Positions 11,701 to 22,571 of a DNA stretch of 64,000 bases are shown here, one piece after another. The stretch lies in the NCBI RefSeq assembly GCF_963576545.1, contig NC_083656.1, forward strand, positions 4,841,686-4,905,685, given 5' to 3'. Position 1 is the stretch's first letter. Each line of letters starts with the position of its first letter. Made by a program: the position numbers and the translations under genes. The stretch is from Limanda limanda (lineage: Eukaryota > Chordata > Actinopteri > Pleuronectiformes > Pleuronectidae). The notes under the pieces are model-generated. The model was not told the origin of the DNA, ran no database searches, and saw nothing but the letters and a program-made list of their open reading frames with translations.

Positions 11701-13207
11701 TGAAGTTTGCACGGATGAGTTATCGCCGCCGTTTTTTTTTACCGCATAACAATGATTTGCATGACAGGCCTGTTACGGTCGATGAGGTCACGAGCGAAGG
11801 GTGCTTATGGTTAAAGATCATAAATATGACTATGACAAGAAGAGTAGAAATGACATAGGGGTTCTCTCCGTCTCAATGCTGTGTGTGTCCTCCTCCATCA
11901 AATCCCCCCCGTTCTTTCAAAGAGTGCTTGACAAAAGTAAAGAGGTTCCATCGGGCTCGGGGGGGAAGAAGAAGGGAAGAAAGAGCTTTTTGCTCCTGCT
12001 CTCACTGGACTCTTTCATAACCATTAAGTGCGTGATGACACCAGCGGATATTCAGATTGATTTACCATCGTCTGGGGATCACTTGGTCTGTGGAGAAGTC
12101 TCTCATACCCACCAGATTCATTCGGGTCCCTAATGAAAGGCTTCCTGCCCCCGGTGTTCCCTCGGAAAACCCCAAATCCACCTATTTTATACTTCACTGT
12201 GATTGCTGTAATGGGGTTCAATGCTGAAACCCTGGATTTCATTGACAGTTCTTTAGCCACAGAATGACCAGGAAATGAAGCTGAAAGCTCCGGATCCGAT
12301 CCTCGTTTTTCAAAAAATCAAGGAAGGATTTAAGGGAGGAAGCTGAAACTGTGAGGAGTAAAAAGAAGAGCAATTCATTTTGGCAAAACCTCACAGCACA
12401 GGAAAACAGAAAGCCACACACTTATACCATCAGGGTCCTGTACTGAGCACTTACAGCCCATAATACCATTATCGACCCTGACGTATTCATCCTGTGGCGT
12501 AACCTGTGAGGTGCCATCGAAGAAGTCATCAGCGGTGAGCATCTATAGGCCTGGAGCGGAGGTAGCATCAGAGCTGCAGGATCGCCGTGTGTCAAAAGTA
12601 AAGGGGGGGGTGGGTAGGGTGGTCTCTATAATCAGCCTGCAAAGGTGAATAGGACCCCCAGAGTCCCCAACTCTCCCGGCGCTGAGGGATCCGCGGCGTA
12701 GCCAGATTCGGACAAACAGGTCGTTTAGCTCCGCTCGCCAAATGGAAGTCGACGCGGTGTGACAGTGAAGCATGAGGTTATGGTTTCTAATCATCGCTCC
12801 AGAGGAAGCTGACAGGCAACGGCTTGTGGTGGAGAGAGAGAGAGAGAGACTGAGAGACTGAGGGTCGGTTCACCAGGAGTCGGGGGGCCGGGGGGGTGAG
12901 GGTGTTCCCCATGCAGTCACCTTTGACCCTGCAGGGATGATGACCTGTATCTCCCCACGGTGATTAATTTCCTCTTTACCCCGGCAACCCATGTGCACAC
13001 ACAAAACACATGCCTGTTGCTATGGAGACGGCAGGCGGCCTCCAGATTGAACCGGGGTGGGATTCGGACCAGTCGCTGGATCGGGTTCTAGAGAGAGGCC
13101 TCGGAGGACAGGACGTGTTATTAACCCTCATGACAGGAGCAGCAGCACCAGGGTGATACTTACCGCCACGAGTGCAGCAAGTGGAGGGAGTCGACATTTG
13201 TATGGAT
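8701..13207. other. Long unannotated spacer
   Basis: About 4.5 kb with no gene, transposon or internal repeat I can defend. Purine-rich segment at about 10960-11110 (mostly GA), which generates the antisense Ser/Leu-rich frames there. A (GA)n stretch lies near 12831-12850, and a near-consensus RFX X-box at 13016-13029. Open frames reach about 110 codons without domains. Confidence 0.5.
13016..13029. promoter_or_regulatory. RFX X-box-like motif
   Basis: GTTGCTATGGAGAC is close to the palindromic RFX site GTTGCCATGGAAAC. A single site without promoter context; function unproven. Confidence 0.3.
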
Positions 13208-13228
13208 GGGGGGGGGGGGGGGGGGGGG
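13208..13228 (+). repeat. Poly-G homopolymer, 21 bases
   Basis: Uninterrupted G run. Its length should be treated cautiously because such runs are often miscounted in assemblies. Confidence 0.9.
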
Positions 13229-13714
13229 CAGAACAGGGGTAATCACTTGTATCTTGACTAATGATAACAGAGAACGGCCTTGAGGTGCAACTACACGCAA
13301 CTCAGATCGTAATGAGGCGTGACAGGAAACAATAAAAGGGGGAACGACCACATTAAAAAGAGATCTTCTGTCGGTGGTGCTGATCAATGTCGATCACGGA
13401 CGGGATTAAGCTTTATTAGTTGTGTTATCGGAGGATGAAAAGTCACAGTAGGAAACACACACACATGAGGACGATGGGAAACTCGACTGAATTGAAACTC
13501 GACCACTTAGAGGTCTGTGGTCAATGAGCACGTTTTGAACACGGCAGGTTTTTCTTTCCTTGGACAGACGACGAGGTGGAACGGTTCAAACTACAATATT
13601 TCCATTATGGTGTTTATATTAGTTGCTAATAGAATAATCCAGTTTACATGTTATAGAGCATAGTCTGATTATGACTCACACCAATCTAACATCCACTACG
13701 TCATCTTTCCTTCA
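13229..13714. other. Unannotated spacer
   Basis: Nothing recognised. Confidence 0.5.
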
Positions 13715-13950
13715 AATCAAATCAAAATCTGTTTATTGAAGGATTTTCAATATATACAAGTGCAATGCTGAATGGACATTACAGAGACAGGAGGTAAACA
13801 TGAGTACAACAATCGACACCAATGTGTCCAGACAGACATGAATTGGGTAATATAACTTCAGGAAAAAAACAAAAAAATGAGAAAACACAAGGTAACAATA
13901 GAGAAAGAAAAAAAATAACAGAAAAAACAAATGCAACTTTATACAGAAAA
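13715..13950 (-). mobile_element. Probable non-LTR element 3' end, (TTTGA)n tail
   Basis: Left edge has CAAATCAAATCAAAATC followed by TGTTTATTG. On the minus strand this is an AATAAA-containing 3' end closed by a TTTGA-type tandem tail. No second copy in the window, so the call rests on architecture alone. Right boundary approximate; A-rich segment at 13860-13930. Confidence 0.5.
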
Positions 13951-14033
13951 GAAAGAGAATAAATCAAATAAAACGGTTCAAACTTTTGACTTATTTTAGT
14001 TCTCTTGAGCAAATCTATCATTCTTCCACCACA

Positions 14034-14585
14034 TCAATCAATCAATCTAATTTTATTTGTATAGCCCATATTCACAAATCACAATTCGTCTCATAGGGCT
14101 TTAACATGGTGGGACATCCTCTGTCCTTCACCCTCAGCAAGAGTAAGGACAAACTACTAAAAACCCTTTTAACAGGTAAAAATACATAGAAACCTCAGAG
14201 AGACACATGTGAGGATCCGTCTCCCAGGACGGACAGAAGTGCAACAGATGTCAAGTGTAGGAAAACATCAAGATAAAGGTTTTAGCAGCATTGATGAGGG
14301 TAATCATTTTGAAGGATAACTTCAATACTATATATCAAGCAGTCCTGCTCCAATCATAGTCTCTGGTCAGCAGCCAGCAAGATCACGATCCAGCATCCAG
14401 ATGGGATCCACTATAGTCCACAGTTTATGATGGTGCATTCTCGCCAAATTTCAATCATTGAATCATCCATTAATGAAGCCTCCGGTCCAGCTAACAGCCA
14501 GGAGCAGGGAAGTCCAAGGCCGTGCAGAGGGAGTCGGCCTGAGGAAGATCCCCAGAGTTACAAGGAAATTACAGCAAACAGTCCA
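14034..14585 (-). mobile_element. Dispersed LINE-like 3' fragment, (TGAT)n tail
   Basis: Left edge is (ATCA)n at 14034-14047, then TTTTATTTGTATAGCCCATA and a long body including CTCATAGGGCTTTAACATGG and AAGAGTAAGGACAAACTACT. Read on the minus strand the body ends with GGGCTATACAAATAAA and a TGAT tandem tail, the form of a non-LTR 3' terminus. I recognise the body as a very common percomorph interspersed repeat but cannot give its library name. Right boundary estimated. Confidence 0.75.
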
Positions 14586-15829
14586 ATTAATCCTCTCACC
14601 CTCATTCTCGACGTGCTTTATCCTCCTCTGTCATAATCTTGGCTGCGGTGAAGATGTGCGGCTGCCTCGTGCTTTCTCTCCCGTGGCGTTCCTTCCTAAT
14701 CATCGGCGTGGCCAGGAACCTTGACCAGCGCTCTGAGATCTGCAGATTGATCGCCAACACAAGCTAATAATAACACGGAGTCTTCACCCTCGGTTTGCCG
14801 ACTGAAGACGAGACCGTTCTCGTGACGGGCAGGAAAAGCCAAAGTAATTAAATGATTTTTCCGCGGAATTAAGATCTGTTCTCAGAGAGCATACGCCAGA
14901 TCTCAAGTGAAGCAACCTGGGATTAGAGTGGGAATCAACCGCCAGCTGGCCACAAAAGTTACATAAAGAAATTCCTTCTTTCCGAGATATTTCAAATGAT
15001 TGCTTTTACGTGCACATCATCTGCAGCTATTTCAATAACAGGACAGGAATTCGACTTAAAATGTGCAGCCTACGGGCTATGTGCTCCGTTTACAGATTCC
15101 TTGATTGGAATAATTTCATTGTTTTGTTATGTCGAGGTTGTTTTTCTGCTGCTGCTCCTTTTCCCTGCACATACATCACATGGTAGAAAGGATCCTTGCC
15201 TTCCAGAGCCAATTCAGTTAGTGGGAAGCAGCGGAGGAGAAGAGCCAAGGTTACGAACCGGAGGACAACAGCCCTCGTGACAAAGCTCTGCCGTGTGTCT
15301 GTCCTTGGCGGCGTCCTGCTCCAGCGCCAAGGCCGCGCCGCAACGTGAGCGACCCACGCTAACATTGTCATGGTTGAAACACTGCGGCCATAACAAGATA
15401 ATCTATATCTATAGAACGGGGAAAAGCAATCAAAGAAAAAGCTTAAGACTCCTTTTTTATTTATTTTTTTCACAAAGACCATCCTGTTCCACCAGGAGTC
15501 ATTAAGCAGAAAGACCGCACACACGCCCGGTCGCTTCTTGGAATAGAGTTTATTCCCTTCTTCTTTTTTTTTATTCTGAATGCGTCGCCGGAATTTCATC
15601 TTGGCCCAGAAATAATGGAAAGTGTGTGAGAGCCGGAATTGTAAAGGGAGTGGGGGGGTAGGGGCTTTGATTTGAGTCTCGATTTCACCTTCTCTTGTTT
15701 GAGCGTAGGTGAGATTCCATGTAGGTAAACGTTGAGTCTGAGCAGGAGTTTCAGAATATTAAGAGAACAAATTTCAGGAATTGCAATTTTTTAAATGTGT
15801 GGTTTGATTTTTATGTTATTCAGTAATGT
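14586..15829. other. Unannotated spacer
   Basis: No gene recognised. A 169-codon minus-strand frame (15090-15599) has basic and hydrophobic patches but no domain, and no splice or promoter context; likely chance. Confidence 0.5.
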
Positions 15830-16353
15830 TGTGCAATAGGAGTAGACTTGACGTTGGCTAATTATTAATAATCATGAAATAGGATTATTAAAATAATAAA
15901 AATTATCTATCAAAAATAATTAAATTATTAATTGAAGATGATCAGTAATCAAATAACAATAAAACCACTAATGAGAAAATAGGAATTATCAATTAGAAAG
16001 TACAAGCTGTCAATTAACAATGATAAGGTTATCAACCAAGAATAATGAAAATAATTAGTCTAAAACAATAAAATTATCAATTTAAGAATAATACTATCTA
16101 TATTAATAATTGAGAAAGGGGGGCACCACCCTGGTTACCAGGGACCAACGATGTCAAGCTATAATTATCAGTCTCATAATGATAAATGTCAAATTAATAA
16201 TGTCAATATTTTAATATTAACGATTACTTAATAAACAGTGAAGGCTTCTAAGTTCGAGCACAGGCGATCATAATCCAGCTGCAATCACATACATATGCAC
16301 AAATAATCACAGACTACAGATACTTTAATTACAAAAGTATTTATTAAAAAGGG

Positions 16354-16705
16354 GAAATAAAGTTATAATGTTATTCAATGATTTATCATTTTAACAAGCT
16401 CCAATATTTCAAAGGTAAACACAGCAGCAGCACTTATCACAATTCAGAAAATACATGGACAACCTGCGGTCTACCTATGTATGTCTGTCTCTATGTGTGT
16501 GTATGTCTGTGTCAAAGTGTCTCTCTGTGTGTGTGTGTCTATGTGTGTGTGTGGGTGAAATAAAGTTAGTGTTATTTAATGATTCATCATCTTAACAAAC
16601 TCCCATATTTCAAAGATAACAACAGCAGCTTATCACAATTTAGAACACGCATGTAACCTCTGGTCCATCTATGTGTCTCTGTGTGTGTGTATCTGTCTGT
16701 GTCTA

Positions 16706-16743
<38 letters not shown>

Positions 16744-16745
16744 AG
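16354..16745. repeat. 203-bp tandem duplication
   Basis: GAAATAAAGTT begins at 16354 and again at 16557, each followed by TTAACAA(G/A)CTCC, TATTTCAAAG, a CAGCAGC segment, CTTATCACAATT and a TG-rich run. The second copy is about 15 bp shorter. Confidence 0.8.
16711..16739. repeat. (GT)n microsatellite
   Basis: Uninterrupted GT run of 29 bp, followed by a short (GA)n. Confidence 0.95.
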
Positions 16746-17193
16746 AGAGAAAAAGAAGGGGGGTGGCGATGACGCGTAGTGACATCACATCTAAGATGGA
16801 GGCCGATCATGATTCGTGGAATCAAGGCCTAAAAACTCTCAAAATGGCGGATTGACTACAAAACAAGATGGCGGAGCCGTTATGAATTTAGAGCCAGGAT
16901 GGGAGGAGAGAGAGAGCGGAGGCGTGGCAATAATAGACTCAAAATGGTGGGTTAACTTGCGTTATTCAAGATGGAGTCTATGTTAATGACACCATGTGGC
17001 CGGAGCGCACACTGGTGGTCGTCACATGAATTACACAAAGGAAATTTTAGACAAAGAGAATTCTTATCTCTGCTTGGCTTTGGGGGCCGAATGGTTTCCA
17101 GATGTGTTCAGCCTCTCTAAGCATAGATTTAACTATGTGACATGACCTGTATTATAAATACAGGTCAGAAGTGTGTATAGGTCGGTTTAGAAG

Positions 17194-17214
17194 GAGAGAG
17201 AGAGAGAGAGAGAG
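17194..17214. repeat. (GA)n microsatellite
   Basis: About ten GA units inside the complex repeat. Confidence 0.9.
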
Positions 17215-18438
17215 AAGACATGTAAGGAGAGTTCAAAGAAGCTCTTAAAAATACGTCTGAGATGAGTTAACAGTGATTCACCCCTCAGCCCTCAAGCGAG
17301 CGTTGTGGGCCGAGGTTCTGATCGGTGAAATCACTGCAGACTCACACAGACGTTAACAGTGCGGGCGGAGGCGCTTCTCGCGGCCCTATTTACTGCAACA
17401 CAAAACATTGCGATCCAACCGGAAACCGGAAGTAGCGGCTCGGAGTAGTGGCCGGCTAAAACAATGGAACACGGAAGTTCCATCAACAAAATACACTCAA
17501 GTATTAAATCAACACGCTACATATTAAAACTAACATCTGCCCAGACAACATAAGCCTCTTACTGTGACCGTGATTTCGTGGGTTGCATGCGACTTGGCGC
17601 GAATCCCCGGAGGTTCAGTGAATCGCTTGAAGTTTCTCAGACGGGCTCTCGTGAGCACCGCAGCTGGGCCGGAGCCGATCCGTTGTGCTCCGTGGCGAGA
17701 TGAGGTTTCGTCTTCTTCTGCAGCAGCGGAGATCGTGCTGCCTCACAGGGACGTTCGGCTGCTTGTAGCCGTTGTAGATCGTGTGGAGAAAGAATAAAGT
17801 AAAGTCCGTGTGGATAAGGAAACAGTCTGAGATCGTCCAGCGAGCAATTTCCTGTTTTGGTCTTTTTAAGTTAAAAACAGGAAAAGTCCTTTTCAAAATA
17901 AAAACGTCATCTAAGGTAAAAGAAGAAATGAATGAAATGAATTGAAATGAACAAAACAAATGTCTTATCGCCTCCATTAGCTACTGAGTCGTGTGGTTAG
18001 ACCTCTTGAGGTCAGAAAACAACTTGAGCAGCGTGGAAAAGAAGACAAAAAGAGTCTCTTAAAAATACCGAGTTAACTAGTAGAACCCCGGAGGGGTTCT
18101 GTTGTCGCTTGGGCATCTGAGTGAAGAGAGAGAGAAGTCTGTGAGTTCAGCCCTTTTAAGTCATGTCTCAGGTGACTCCCCCCTGGGAGGAGGGGTCAGG
18201 GGTCAGTGTGGCCCTCCAGCCAATTGAGTTGTCAGGATTTGGCCCCCAGGGGCGGGCTTACCGTGGGGGACCAGGACGTGATCTTTTGCCACATGGAGAT
18301 AAGGGTCCATGCTGGGTTTTTAAATGTAAGGGGTTACCCGAGCCTGGCCTAAGGTTTTACGACCCTTTGTTCTAAGTCGGATCACTGGGCCTTGCCCAAC
18401 AGTAACTCCGATGACTTTCATTTCTTAATATTTGACAG

Positions 18439-18446
18439 TTTACAAT
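18439..18446. repeat. hAT target site duplication, left
   Basis: TTTACAAT, identical to 19276-19283. Confidence 0.93.
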
Positions 18447-18574
18447 TAGGGTTGCAAAATTCCGGGACTATTCAAAGTTGGAAACTTTCCATGGGAATTA
18501 ACAGGAATATACGGGAATTAACGGGAATAAACTGGAAATGTTGTGGGTAATTTATACTAACTGTATTTACCTTT

Positions 18575-18781
18575 TCATATACAGACATAAATATAAACAT
18601 TTTGTTTTCTCATATGCTGATTTGAGCCCTGAGGAAACTTTGGGCACTTGACTATATGCTTCTGCATCGTTGTGTCATTCTTAACATAGGTCTTTGCACA
18701 GTATTTGCAAATGTACACAGCCTTTCCTTCTACATTGGATGGGGTGAAATGTCTCCACACATGAGAGAGTGCACGTGGCAT
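18575..18781 (-). pseudogene. BED zinc finger fragment of hAT transposase
   Basis: 68 codons. Near residues 7-12 it reads SHVWRHF, the aromatic entry of a BED finger; C-x2-C (CKYC) follows near residue 26 and H-x3-C (HIVKC) near residue 41. The spacing fits the BED domain that hAT transposases and ZBED proteins use to bind DNA. Just upstream on the minus strand is TTCTACAG, a splice-acceptor-like tract, so this was probably the 5' coding exon of an autonomous parent. The frame ends after the finger and no catalytic part remains. Confidence 0.82.
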
Positions 18782-18997
18782 TGTTCTGTAGAATAAGATG
18801 AGAAAAAAGTTTGTAAAAAAACACTAATGCAATGCCAGAGATATAAATAGTTAGCCAAACAATTGGAATCGTCTGTAAACATATTTTACAATTGATGGAT
18901 AAATGAATGGAAATAGGCTAGATGAACAGATGAACAATCCTCAATCAGCATGCTAATATATTTTCCCAGTAATATCATGGAAACTTACCTGACTAGT

Positions 18998-19043
18998 CCT
19001 TCACTCTACAGCAGGCCTCAATAGTCCTGCTGTAGAGTGAAGG
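18998..19043. repeat. Perfect 18-bp inverted repeat
   Basis: CCTTCACTCTACAGCAGG (18998-19015) and its exact complement (19026-19043) with a 10-nt loop. Confidence 0.9.
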
Positions 19044-19275
19044 ATGCTGGGAGTTATCTGTGCATGTGATGGAAGAATGACCAGTGGAGGGTTGAAACTC
19101 AACGTGCAGTGTGTGCTGCATTCCATACATCTTTAAAATAGAGTTTTGAATGATGTTTTTATTGCTCAGCGTTTAATTTGCGTATTTTTTTTTTTTTTTC
19201 AAAATTCCCGAGCTAAACTTCCCATGGAAAGTTTCCGGAAATTGACCGGAAACTTTACGCCCCTTTGCAACCCTA

Positions 19276-19283
19276 TTTACAAT
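19276..19283. repeat. hAT target site duplication, right
   Basis: TTTACAAT, identical to 18439-18446. Confidence 0.93.
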
Positions 19284-19579
19284 AGAGATTCTCCCACCGT
19301 TTATTTTATTTGCCTTAACATTCACCATGTGTATTGTCCGGGCCACAGCAAAGTACAGGACACGTAATAAGTTCAATATTGGTGTAATTTGAACAAGCAG
19401 GCGACCAGTGCTCTCTAGCAGCGGTGACTGGGACTCATCAACATCAGTGACGTTCACAAGATCGGGTTTGTTCACGACAACGTCAACAACTGGTTCTCCG
19501 GTCCTCGGGTTCTGTGCACAGGTGCAACTCTTTGTTCACCACAGGCACAAAGAAACGACTGGTTCCAATCAGGCAGGTT
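19284..19579. other. Unannotated spacer between two insertions
   Basis: Nothing recognised. Confidence 0.5.
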
Positions 19580-19595
19580 TAAAACCGGCTCTATT
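19580..19595. repeat. L1 target site duplication, left
   Basis: 16-bp TAAAACCGGCTCTATT, identical to 20066-20081. Confidence 0.92.
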
Positions 19596-20065
19596 TTTTT
19601 TTTTTTTGAACAATATTTTTTTTTGAAGTTTCAAGTGCATATCAAACATTATGACAAATTTACAAACATTTTCATTTATATCCCCTCGAACAGCCACTCA
19701 TTCACAGAGACAAAGAAAAAATAAATAAATAAAATGACAATGGCAATGACAACAGACAAACAAATGGAGTAAAAAAAAATTAAAATAAAAATTAAAAAAA
19801 AAAGGCAGGATCATTTCACAACCTGTTGTTCCGTCAGTGTTATCCATTTCATTGGTCAAAAATGACATAAATGATTCCCAAATACAAGCAAACTCCTCCT
19901 GTTTACCTTTAACAATGTATGTAAATCTCTCCAGTCCAAGACAAGTCATCAACTCCTTCTTCCATATTGCCAGTGATGGTGGTTCTAAATTTTTCCAATA
20001 TAGTGCAATCACTCTCCTTGCATGTAGAAGTCCAAAGTCAACCATCTTCGATTGCTTCTTTGTTC
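19596..20065 (-). mobile_element. 5'-truncated L1-type LINE insertion
   Basis: About 470 bp between exact 16-bp target duplications, with a poly-T run at the left junction (poly-A on the minus strand), the signature of target-primed reverse transcription. The minus strand encodes the end of an L1-clade ORF2 protein: the open frame enters before the ATG at 20045 and reads VDFGLLHARRVIALYWKN, then a PPSLAIWKKEL stretch, an ERFTYIVKGK stretch and a WESFMSFL stretch. These match the order at the very C-terminus of fish and mammalian L1 ORF2. Endonuclease and reverse transcriptase domains are absent through 5' truncation. Poly-A and AT-rich low complexity occupy 19720-19805. Dead on arrival. Confidence 0.88.
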
Positions 20066-20081
20066 TAAAACCGGCTCTATT
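20066..20081. repeat. L1 target site duplication, right
   Basis: Identical to 19580-19595. Confidence 0.92.
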
Positions 20082-20429
20082 ACTTATATATAAGAAGCAA
20101 CAATCTCACTTTCTTCTTCTTCTTCACCTAAAGTTTCCTGGAAGACACCGGCTCTCAGGTGTCGTTGAGCCATGAGCTTGCAAAAAAAAAGAAAAAAGAA
20201 AAGAAAGAAAGACATCAATTTGCTTAACAATGAGAAAGTGCTGCGCTCCTAATGGCTGATTTGATGCCATTAAGTAATGTTTCCCAGCAAGGAAACCCCG
20301 CCTCCCCACCTCACCCCCCCCCACCCCCACCCCCGAGCCACAGCATTCTGCTGCAATTTGGCTGATTAGATGAACTAGGCTGGTATTTATGGTTGGATTT
20401 CGTTTGATCTGCTGGCTCCACTATACGTG

Positions 20430-20492
20430 AGGATGGTGGGCAGGGGGGGTGGTGGTGGTGGGGTGATGGGGTGGTGGGGTGGGGGGGGCGGA
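20430..20492 (+). other. G-rich tract, G-quadruplex-capable
   Basis: Repeated GGTGGTGGGG-type runs and an eight-G run over about 60 bp. Confidence 0.7.
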
Positions 20493-20804
20493 TGAAGGGA
20501 AGGACATTCACGTCTGAGAGATACATGAAGCACAAAGGCCCTTTAGGATGAGTGAGAGGGAACCGAGTAGGGAGAGGAGATTGCCGGAGATAACCGGGAT
20601 AAAAAGAGGAAAAAAGGTGGAGATGGCCAATGAGTTATAAAAAAAAAAAAGAAAAGTCCAAAGACATAGAAAGAGGTGGGGGGGAGGAGGTGGAGGAGCA
20701 CAGGCTTCATTCTCATTACGAGGCTCAGGACAGCTGCGGCTCCTGTTACGGACCGAGCCATGTGTCTGATTGCACGTTATTGCAGAGACGCTACACCCCC
20801 GACA

Positions 20805-20827
20805 TCATCATCATCATCATCATCATT
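20805..20827. repeat. (ATC)n microsatellite
   Basis: About seven ATC units. Confidence 0.9.
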
Positions 20828-22311
20828 CTCCTGCTCGTCCCAGTCAGTTTACCTCTAACTGTTCACGTCCCCCCCCCCCCTTGTCCCCTGTTTTCTCTCT
20901 CTCTCTCATTTCCATTCTGTTGTAGTAGGATGGGATCCAGGGTATCGATATGATTCTATGATTTATTACTCATCCCACATCTTTGCTTCTTTCCATTTCT
21001 CCCTTCCTGCGGATGGGACATATTCCCTCTCTCTCAGACCGCTACCTCTGGTGGTCTCATCAACCCGAGCCCTGCCGGACCACCTCCCTGCGTCAGCCCG
21101 ATCCAAAGTACAAAACCACTGCCTCTTCATCACAGACCCACACTGGGACCAGCACCCGATAAATCCCTCCAGACTTTGCATAAAACAGCGTGTTGTTAAA
21201 AAGCCAGACATGCAGTAAACAACATGTTTCTACTATAGACCCCCCCGGGCTATTTATTGGTGTATGAATAAGTTTGCAAAAAACATCATTAATGAAACAC
21301 GGGAGTTTACAGCGGCAGCCTGTCTGTGCTGCAGGGCGCTGGGTCCAGGGAAGGAGGCTGTTAAAGAGGTTGCCACCGACCGGGAAGAGCCGGGACACAA
21401 AGGGAAGCCCACACAGGCTGCGTGTTGTCTCTGCGTCTGCCCCCCCGAGGACAGTGGAGCCCGTCCCTGAGCGCCGGTGTTTACATGCATTCCGGAGGAG
21501 GACGCCTCCGTCTCACTGCCGGAGCCGGAGTCACTGAAAGCTGCAGTTTCACACATGCACTGAATGTCTGGATATTTTCCTGAGGTTCTTCTGGAGGCGT
21601 GAGGCCCGATGTGAGAATACAGCATGTGGGTGTAGTGATGATGTTTGTGCTGGATGTGAAATAGAGGCACCGTAAGTCGAAGATGAAGAAAAAGATTTGA
21701 GAGCTGTTGGTGATAATGGCCAACGGGAATTGAGCTGTAAACAAAATCACTGAGCTCTCTGCAGCAGAAACTTTCAAATCGTGTCCGGCCTCTTTTGTCC
21801 TTGACCCAGACTCCACTTCTCATCTGAATGTTCTAATGGAGAGTCCTCCACTTCGTTCTCTACACGTGAAAGGCAAAACTCGCATTTTCCAAAGTTCATG
21901 TCTGATAGCAGCCTGCGTAAAAATGCAATGGGAACTGCCGTCTTGCTATAATTTAGGTAACAGGGGAAAGAGGATCATTACAACAAGTCTCTTCGCCATC
22001 TTCTCTCTCTTCCTTTGCCCGGCGTCGGTGCTGGAGCAGCCATTTTGTGCTGTTACACAAATCCAAAGCCAACACAATCTGTATGTTGCATTTTCGGGAA
22101 AACAGAAAACATGACACCTGACAGGTTCAACAAGTTGTCAACCTAACTTGAGTTTATTCAGCTCACTCACCATCAACTCCTAGTTTAGCTCTGGTGGCTC
22201 CATGTAAAGACTGAAATCAAACTAATTCTCAACCAACTAGATAACTGTAACCCATTGATGAACCTAGTTAACATAGTGTTTGCAAAATATTGTAATTATT
22301 AGACAAAACAT

Positions 22312-22319
22312 AATGAAAT
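22312..22319. repeat. MITE target site duplication, left
   Basis: AATGAAAT, identical to 22572-22579. Confidence 0.85.
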
Positions 22320-22571
22320 TAGGGCTGGGCAAGTTAACTCGTTTTATCGAGTTAACTCAAGTGATGAGTTAACTCGATTGTTTATCCGCCAATTATTTTC
22401 TTTTTTCCTGTTCTGCAGCAGTCAGCAACAGACTTTCACAAAATAAAAGCCTGACTTTCACAATAAAACAATAAATAATCAAACCTGAGTTAATGCGAGA
22501 TAAAATAATTAATCGAGTTAACTCATCACTTGAGTTAACTCGATTAAAACGAGTTAACTTGCCCAGCCCTA
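22320..22571. mobile_element. hAT-type MITE with long inverted repeats
   Basis: 252 bp with an exact 8-bp target duplication AATGAAAT on each side. Terminal inverted repeats begin TAGGGCTGGGCAAGTTAACT and extend nearly 60 bp with one indel. Each arm holds three copies of the self-complementary AGTTAACT core. The central ~125 bp are AT-rich and non-coding. End sequence plus 8-bp duplication place it in hAT. No transposase, so it was moved by a partner elsewhere. Confidence 0.92.

Larger units (their letters stand above)
15830..18437 (-). mobile_element. Long complex repeat, possible LTR-type element
   Basis: About 2.6 kb of structured, repeat-like sequence between ordinary spacer and the hAT element at 18447. 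It starts with AT-rich TTATTAAT-type sequence (15850-16230). It then contains GGGGGGCACCACCCTGGTTA, a 203-bp tandem duplication (16354/16557), TG runs, a cluster of AAGATGG motifs (16793-16984), a hairpin (GACCTGTAT/ATACAGGTC at 17146-17168), and a GC-richer segment 17280-18430. The minus strand has a 120-codon frame (17615-17977) without a recognised domain. I recall similar sequence as widespread in fish genomes, and orientation by A-rich and TATA-like motifs suggests minus. Assignment as a long LTR or leader is a guess, and both borders are approximate. Confidence 0.5.
18447..19275 (-). mobile_element. hAT transposon relic with BED finger remnant
   Basis: 829 bp bounded by an exact 8-bp direct repeat TTTACAAT (18439-18446 and 19276-19283). 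Terminal inverted repeats are TAGGGTTGC at the left and GCAACCCTA at the right, extending into imperfect GCAAA/TTTGC and GGAAACTTTCC/GGAAAGTTTCC subterminal matches. Eight-base target duplication with TAGGG-type ends is diagnostic of the hAT superfamily. Inside, the minus strand keeps one exon-like BED zinc finger fragment (18575-18781) but no catalytic RNase H-like/Dimer domain, so it cannot move on its own. A perfect 18-bp hairpin lies at 18998-19043. The intact ends and target duplication suggest insertion was not ancient. Confidence 0.92.
20082..22311. other. Spacer with G-rich and ATC repeats
   Basis: Contains C-rich 20305-20335, a G-rich tract 20430-20492, poly-A at 20639-20650, (ATC)n at 20805-20827 and a C run 20869-20880. 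A 189-codon minus-strand frame at 21254-21823 is the longest non-repetitive one here; it shows no recognisable domain and I do not call it a gene. Confidence 0.5.

Noticed and set aside
15090..15599. 169-codon minus-strand frame
   Set aside because: No domain, ends in low-complexity Lys-rich sequence; likely chance.
15830..18437. Confident call as a foamy-type or other named endogenous retrovirus LTR
   Set aside because: No TG..CA ends with matching target duplication and no gag-pol next to it; left as an unclassified complex repeat.
21254..21823. 189-codon minus-strand frame
   Set aside because: No recognisable domain or splice context; overlaps other open frames in GC-richer spacer. Kept as spacer.
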